64,000 nt of DNA. Source: Corbicula japonica (Eukaryota; Mollusca; Bivalvia; Venerida; Cyrenidae). Shown piece after piece: positions 57,960-64,000 of this stretch (positions are counted from its first letter, which is position 1; every line of letters starts with the position of its first letter). Made by a program: the position numbers and the translations under genes. The DNA is taken from NCBI GenBank assembly GCA_038501625.1, contig JAZAYU010000719.1:62001-126000 (forward strand), read 5' to 3'. A model generated the notes under the pieces. That model saw nothing but the letters and a program-made list of their open reading frames with translations. It was not told the origin of the DNA and did no database searches.

Positions 57960-60900
57960 CTGAAAAAAGACAGTTAATCATTTAACTTGCTGCAATTTGT
58001 TATCTTTATAATATTTGAGGAAATAAGAATAAATACTATCAAAACGGTTAGCCAAGACCGCATGAAAAATATAGTTAAAATCTGACTGGCAATAGTTGAA
58101 TAAATGCTGTTATATTTACATAATAATATTATCCTACCGTGCTTATCATGCTCATTAATAAGAGTAGTGCCAATAATTAGACACCATTTCGACTAATTTA
58201 ATTGGTGTGTTACACGTGGCGAAAGTGTGCGTCATTAGCCAGTAAACTACAAATCACATCATAACATTTTGTTTCTCTTTATAAATTTTTTTTCTTCAAC
58301 GCATCATTTTTTATGAGAACGATTTACATTTGTTCTGTTCTGTATCAAAGTGGATTCATTTTGATATTCATCAAACATTCATCGTGATTCATTTGGAGCA
58401 ATTTTTAAAACATTTAATAACGGTGAAGACTAGAGTTGATAAAGGTGATTTGATTTAGATTTGTTGCGGACGGGGAGACACACCGGGAGGTAAACCTATA
58501 GTCCCCTCCGATGAAGATTACGAAAAGAGATTCCAGAACATAAATTAATTGCATGAATCAAGAAACAAATTTATAAAACATCGTTTAATGTACGGGGTAA
58601 GCACAAGTCATTTAGAAATTACTGTGTTTACTTCGTTACTATTGTTAACATTTCATCAAAATGAGATTTACATCAATACTATCATAATTATTTACCATAT
58701 GGGCTTGTTGTTCTTCTGTCCGCAGTTGTAGATGACACAGTAAGCCGAATGTTCTTTTCATTTCATATGATACATATGATATTAATTGTAAAAAAAACAA
58801 CATGAAAAGCTATATAAATACCTTGATTCATGACTCATGATAACATGAACTGATGTTGGTTCAGCTTTGTCTTTTCTCATCTTGTGTTATAGTACTGTCA
58901 CTCCATTCCGCAAACCCCTAAAACTATTTTACAACATAAAACTAATTAAAACAGATGTTTATTACTTGAAAGTACTTCATGTATCTTAGCCTAGTGCGGG
59001 TTTTTCTGACCAAGTACTGCATGGTAGTATAAACTGCTCTTATCAGTTAAAATTTATACTCTTATCAAACTAAAGATAATGACGTGCAGGGAATCGGTGT
59101 CTTTTATTTGTGGTCGCTCGTGGTTTGCATATTTCACTACTTTAATCTTTCGTAATACAGTTTCAGCTATGATTTACGTTAACATTTTTATGTAAAAAAT
59201 ATGTTTTGTCTAGAGCCGAGTAACACATTTCGTATGACACTGAATTATTTTTTGTGGAGTTCATGTATACTGAAGTATCATTTTACTTCGCGTGGGCTTA
59301 ATAGTCGCTTGGATGTGCACACAATCAAATACCAGCGAATATTAACCACATGACTTCTTATACTATGTGGATAATACTACTGAGCGAATCTAGTTTATGT
59401 CAGCGTAAAGTTTTCGTTGGCGTCGAAAATTAAGCACCGTGAAATAAAATAATACCACAATTTATAATATGCATTTCTATAATATAAACATAAAAGATGA
59501 TATATATTATTCACATATTACTGAGAATTTTTAACTGATTTTCAGTTTTTTTTTCTCTTTTTCTTAATGTTTTTAATCATCAAATCAATTATTTTTGTCA
59601 TTTTGGGCTTTTTTTATTTCAGATGTTTATCCTTATTAATATCACAGCATACAATTTGAATACAAACGACTTGATATTAAGGTTCAAGCAAACACGATAA
59701 AATCCTTAATATTTAGTTTGTCTTGTTCTAATGAGGGTGCTATTCAACTATTAGTCAATGGGTTATTCTTCTTTCGATTTTCTTGTTTTTAAGGAAAAAT
59801 TTTACGGTTCAAGAGTTCATCAAAATTAACCATTATAAACTCCAGACAAGTTCATCATGGTTACATGCAAATATGTTCTTTCTATATTCAAAATGTATCT
59901 TTGTCAAGTTGATATAAACACGATTTAGCAGTTTTAGTCACCAAACGATATTACCTTTCAAAATAATAAATAACGTTAGAAAGTATAATATGGAGGTTTT
60001 CATGCAATTGTTTGTTTCTGCTTTGAAAAAAAATAAATTGACCTAATTCGCATAAATTCGGATTTGAAAAGAGTATGGTATATTCTATGAATAACTTTTT
60101 TTTTGGCTTACTGCTAAAATGTTAACTGAAATGATTAATATGACTTAGGTAAAACAATTTGATATTCTTTCGAACTGTGGAGAAATAAGACAAATTATTT
60201 GCTTACCTGTCTCAGATTTGATGCTTTCATTTTTATCCATAATAAAAATTACAAAACACCGCAAAACAAGAAACGTTTTGTTCTAATGCGCGCCACATTA
60301 GCACCCTTCACTAAACTAATTGAGCGAATAATATGCCAATTGGCCTCATGCAAAATGCCTAGACTGGCCCTCGTTCCTATCTTCTGTTATAATTTATATT
60401 CCCCTGTCATCCAGTTATATACTAAGGCACATCAATTTTTCTGATTTTACCTTTTCTTAGCTCTCAGAACATAGATTGTTCGACAGAAATAAGAAAATGA
60501 AACTGAGAACTGAAATAAAGATATATGTAAAACTATTATTAAAAGTAATTAAAATTAGAACCATCTAGCTGAGCGCTAGGCTAACCAATTTCTTATCCTG
60601 GATTTTATCTGCTGACTGATCAGTACATTCCATGATAGTTCACCTCACCACAGGAATCATAAATTTGCCAAACTGATATCGCGAATCGAATTACAAAATT
60701 GTGTACTGGTCGATTGAACATGTTACACGTTGAAAGTAATTACTAACAGAAATAAATCATATATAATTTTTATTTATTTGATTTGACCAACAAATATGTT
60801 ACATAAACAGTAATCTAAACAGGTATAATAGACTAAAATGAAATTTAAGCACTGCTTGCAATTTCAAGATTTTGGAATTTCAATAGTGTGTGTCTATGGG

Positions 60901-61232
60901 TATATTGCCTCATAAAGAAGCTTCGAAGTTATCGCGCCCTTGTTGACAAAATAGAACTGTAAAATGTTTCATGGTATTGCATTAAACGATTTTTTCAGCA
61001 TAACTGTTATAATCATGTTCTCTTTCAATAAATTTCATTTACCTTTTAAATTTGAATCTATACACTACTCTATAATCACATCGCTTTGCACAGTCAACAT
61101 AAAACAAATTATTTTATCAAGAATTTTATTGTAAAATCTCTTCAATTTGCATTTGAAGCACTGGTGAACTTCCATTTGGTTATCATAAATTTAGATTATG
61201 GGATCACTTGAAAGATATCTGAAGATTACGGC
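57960..61232. other. Unassigned AT-rich DNA
   Basis: A GC-rich phrase (ggacggggagacacaccggg, 58469-58488) stands out. It recalls a phrase I associate with dispersed mollusc repeats, but this cannot be verified here. Short ORFs at 58549 and 60199 have no recognisable domain. Confidence 0.3.
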
Positions 61233-61568
61233 TCAGCGGCCTAGCGGCGTGAAGTTGGCAGCTTAGCGGCTTTAATTTGACGGCCTAGCGGGCTGAACTC
61301 AGCGGCCTAGTGGCCTCTTGTCCAGTTTGGCAGGCCGCAAGTGTACCAACTTCGCGCCGTAATGCCTACAGGCTGCGAGACCGCTAACTTCACGCCGCTA
61401 GGTCGATTGGCTGCTAGGCCTCCAAATTACGCCGCTTTTTCGTCAATCATCAAGGCCGCCAACCTCACGACGCTATGTAGACTAGTCCGCTAGGCCGACA
61501 TCTTCACGCCAACTTCACGCCACAATGCCGCAACTGTATGCCGCTAGGCCGCTAATTTCACGCCGCTG
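61233..61568. repeat. GC-rich inverted array of a CGGCCTAGCGG motif
   Basis: The left third carries several agcggcctagcgg/gtgaagttggc units; the remainder carries the reverse-complement gccgctaggcc/aacttcacgcc units. The two halves can fold on each other. It is sharply bounded by AT-rich DNA. Confidence 0.75.
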
Positions 61569-63241
61569 TTTCAAATTGATTTTTCATTACGAAAAATTAT
61601 TTTAATAACCAACAAAAATCGTTTCGAACTTCAGATGTATTAATTATCAATTTGTCATACTTGACTAAAGATCACTAAAGAATATAATATAATAATAACA
61701 TAATTTTCGCGTTTTCTGCACTAAAACAAGAACAGAGGCTTTAAAATAATAATTTAAATATTATATTTTGTTTAGAAGCCTCGGCAAATTAAACAGAAAT
61801 TCATATACTGTAACAATGAATTGGATACGTCCCTTAGAGCATTTTTAGTATATGACACATCTCTGTTACACCTTTTTACCTATACATTTAAATGTTTAGT
61901 TTGCTAGTCGTGAGTTATTTCTTTGATCGGGTTTGTCAAAAATGTGTTATGTATACGTTCATGAAGCTACATGAATAAATGCAAGTTGGCCTGCTTGCAA
62001 TCTAATACTCTGGTTGGATTGAATGTTTCCCAGAGACCAGACAAATTAATGGTCATTTAACTGTTATCGCCGATCGCCGGGACTGATAAGCTGAACTTCC
62101 CCTTGATGCTTGATGTTAAACATGTTTGTGTATAAAGCCGTGATTTGCTTTAAACCAGTTGTCATCTTCACGCAGCTTAAGATCATGGAATATTTGACAT
62201 GTGTCTGTCATGTGTATCTTATCACCACTTGGCTTGTATCAACAGTTTAATATTATGTCCCAGGCATTTTGCATTTGGGAACATTTTCGAATTTAACTTC
62301 AGTTGAAGTAAAGTTTTGTTTCGGTACTTTAATATACACTGAAAAAAAAAGATTTCATAATATCATTTTATTATTTTCACAATTATTATTTATGCAACAA
62401 TATGGTGTAAACTAAATAAAAAAAACCCTGTAAATTAATACAGGTGTAAATGTTCACAACGGTTGCTCGGTGAGACTTTACGGCCGCCACACTGTACTGT
62501 GAAGTGTAATAAAAATAAAGCCTGCTTCAGACAAGCAATCAAATCCGCAGGGTGCGTCGCCTCGTAACTCTAAGCACGTTACCTAATAAGCTAGCTCGGA
62601 TAAGTTCCGAAAGGTTGCACGGATTACCCTGATAAACGTGTTTGTTGTCAAAATATAGTTTTAAGTGTAGTCGGAGTAGGTGCACACACTGGGCCAACAA
62701 AACATATTGTTAGCTCAAAGACAAGCGTCTTCAAATTCAAATATTATTCAATTTAGCGCTGATTGTATATTAAGAGGTATCATATTATTGATCAACTGTA
62801 AAAGTTTTTACCAACAGTGATGGAATGGAAAACAACAGATTCAACATTCGGAATATGTTTTAAATATAGATCTTCATCTTTTTATTTGATATGGCATATA
62901 TTTGACAATCTATCCTAAATGGTTCGTTTAGCAAATAAAGTTGTTTTAAGTTAGCATCATGTTTCCGATACACTATTTGATAATCACACTTATTTAATAA
63001 CTTTCTTAGAACACTTCAGCTAAATTGATCTGTAATGGGCTTACAAAAGACAATTAAAAACAATTAGCACTGAATCCAAAATAATACCAAAATAAAATAT
63101 TAGCGCAATTTCAATAACATTGATAAATTTATATTATTTATGTAACTAAAATTTCGGAATAGACCAGGGGTATGAATTTTACTCTAACTTCAATATTATT
63201 TCAATAAAATTCAAAGATAGTAAGTAAGCAAGTAAGTAAAA
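61569..63241. other. Unassigned AT-rich DNA
   Basis: Only a short minus-strand SINE-head fragment (cacagtacagtgtggcggcc, about 62482-62502) is recognisable. Confidence 0.35.
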
Positions 63242-63792
63242 CCCCAGTTACACAGAGCCATCGGTGATCGATCGGTAGTTTTTTAGCAAAATAATGGAGT
63301 GAACCGATGACAAGGTATTTACCCCCGATATCAACTATTGGTCATCTCTTTGCCACCTATCAATTGTTATTGGGGAAAGATGAGTTTCGTCGGTGAAAAA
63401 TAACCGATCGGGATTTTTAGACATGTTTAAAATTCTCGATCGGTGAAAATATTATACAAATAACCGATCGACAACTTGTCTACAACCGATCATCACCGAT
63501 CGACAACCTGTCTACAACCGATTTCACCGATCGACAACCTGTCTTCAACCGATATATCCGATGGACCACCGATAAGCAACCGATCAACTAATACTTACCA
63601 CCGACAGAACAAAAAAGATGATAATTAATGTTTACCAGCAACCCATGAAATATCTATTTAACCGATGAACACTTGTCAATCACCGATGGCTGGTTACACA
63701 GAAAACCAGAAATAAAATAACGCATGACAACCGATAAAAACAGCTACTAACTTAAAATAGATTGGGCACCGACCGTCTGTGTAACTGGGGCC
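63242..63792. mobile_element. ~0.55-kb TIR element inserted in an (AAGT)n tract
   Basis: CCCCAGTTACACAGA at the left and its inverted copy at the right, with taagtaa on both sides. The host tract is itself an AAGT microsatellite, so the TSD cannot be delimited. The interior is full of accgatcg/cgatcggt words, including three tandem 31-bp units at about 63465-63555 (accgatcgacaacctgtct...). Confidence 0.75.
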
Positions 63793-64000
63793 TAAGTAAG
63801 TAAGTAAATTCTGTATTATAGAGGGTGACATATTTAGCAATAAACTAATCTTCCATATGGCCCTCCTTACAAGTATAAACATACAAAGATTAAGATAAAT
63901 ACGATGATCATAAATAAAACAACATCACAAAACACAATATAAAATTATAATAAGAATGAAACTGCAAATAATATATCTGTGGTAATGTTTAGGTGTTTTG

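Noticed and set aside
58469..58520. Short coding exon at a GC-rich phrase
   Set aside because: Stops in nearby frames and similarity in style to a dispersed repeat phrase; no splice-consistent frame found.
1..64000. Bacterial-type features (operons, CRISPR, IS elements, riboswitches)
   Set aside because: Gene density, introns and transposon types are those of an animal nuclear genome; no direct-repeat/spacer array was seen.

Overview
The window looks like AT-rich animal nuclear DNA, most likely from a bivalve mollusc or a similar marine invertebrate. Reasons: short exons with GT-AG introns, a CR1/Jockey-like LINE, a BEL/Pao LTR element, a PIF/Harbinger-like transposase exon, tRNA-derived SINEs and several palindromic MITE families. 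There are no operons, CRISPR arrays or bacterial-type genes. The taxon is inferred; no species marker was read.

Layout. 0.36-5.65 kb is a degenerate ~40-bp minisatellite broken by three insertions: a ~1.3-kb TIR element, a trimer of a tRNA-derived SINE, and a 2.4-kb TIR element. 5.93-16.7 kb is bounded by ~140-bp inverted repeats rich in TTCGTACGAA and behaves as one ~10.8-kb DNA transposon. Its minus strand carries a HARBI1-like exon. Nested in it are three MITE types and a 3.6-kb non-autonomous BEL/Pao element with 164-bp LTRs and a 5-bp TSD. That element has no reverse transcriptase or integrase and instead has a 33-unit, 21-bp minisatellite read in frame with its protease ORF. 18-28 kb holds minisatellites, a ~720-bp near-perfect hairpin, hAT-like and piggyBac-like MITEs, and a C-rich array. 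28.5-33.4 kb is a 5'-truncated LINE split by a 3.7-kb element with ~146-bp TIRs and a 9-bp TSD, which itself contains two further MITEs. Two candidate exons of a plus-strand gene follow at 33.8-34.5 kb.

The one host gene that assembles convincingly is on the minus strand at 48967-40107. Six exons have in-phase GT-AG junctions and encode a predicted 261-residue protein: an MGCGSSK lipidation motif, a coiled coil, an acidic linker and an alpha/beta C-terminal region that I cannot name. Its introns and upstream flank contain diverged repeated blocks, a SINE pair and a tRNA-like sequence.

49-64 kb is mostly non-coding AT-rich DNA. It has a 66-bp minisatellite, a GC-rich inverted array, a 0.55-kb TIR element and one weak exon candidate. 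All calls are by eye; no database search was possible.
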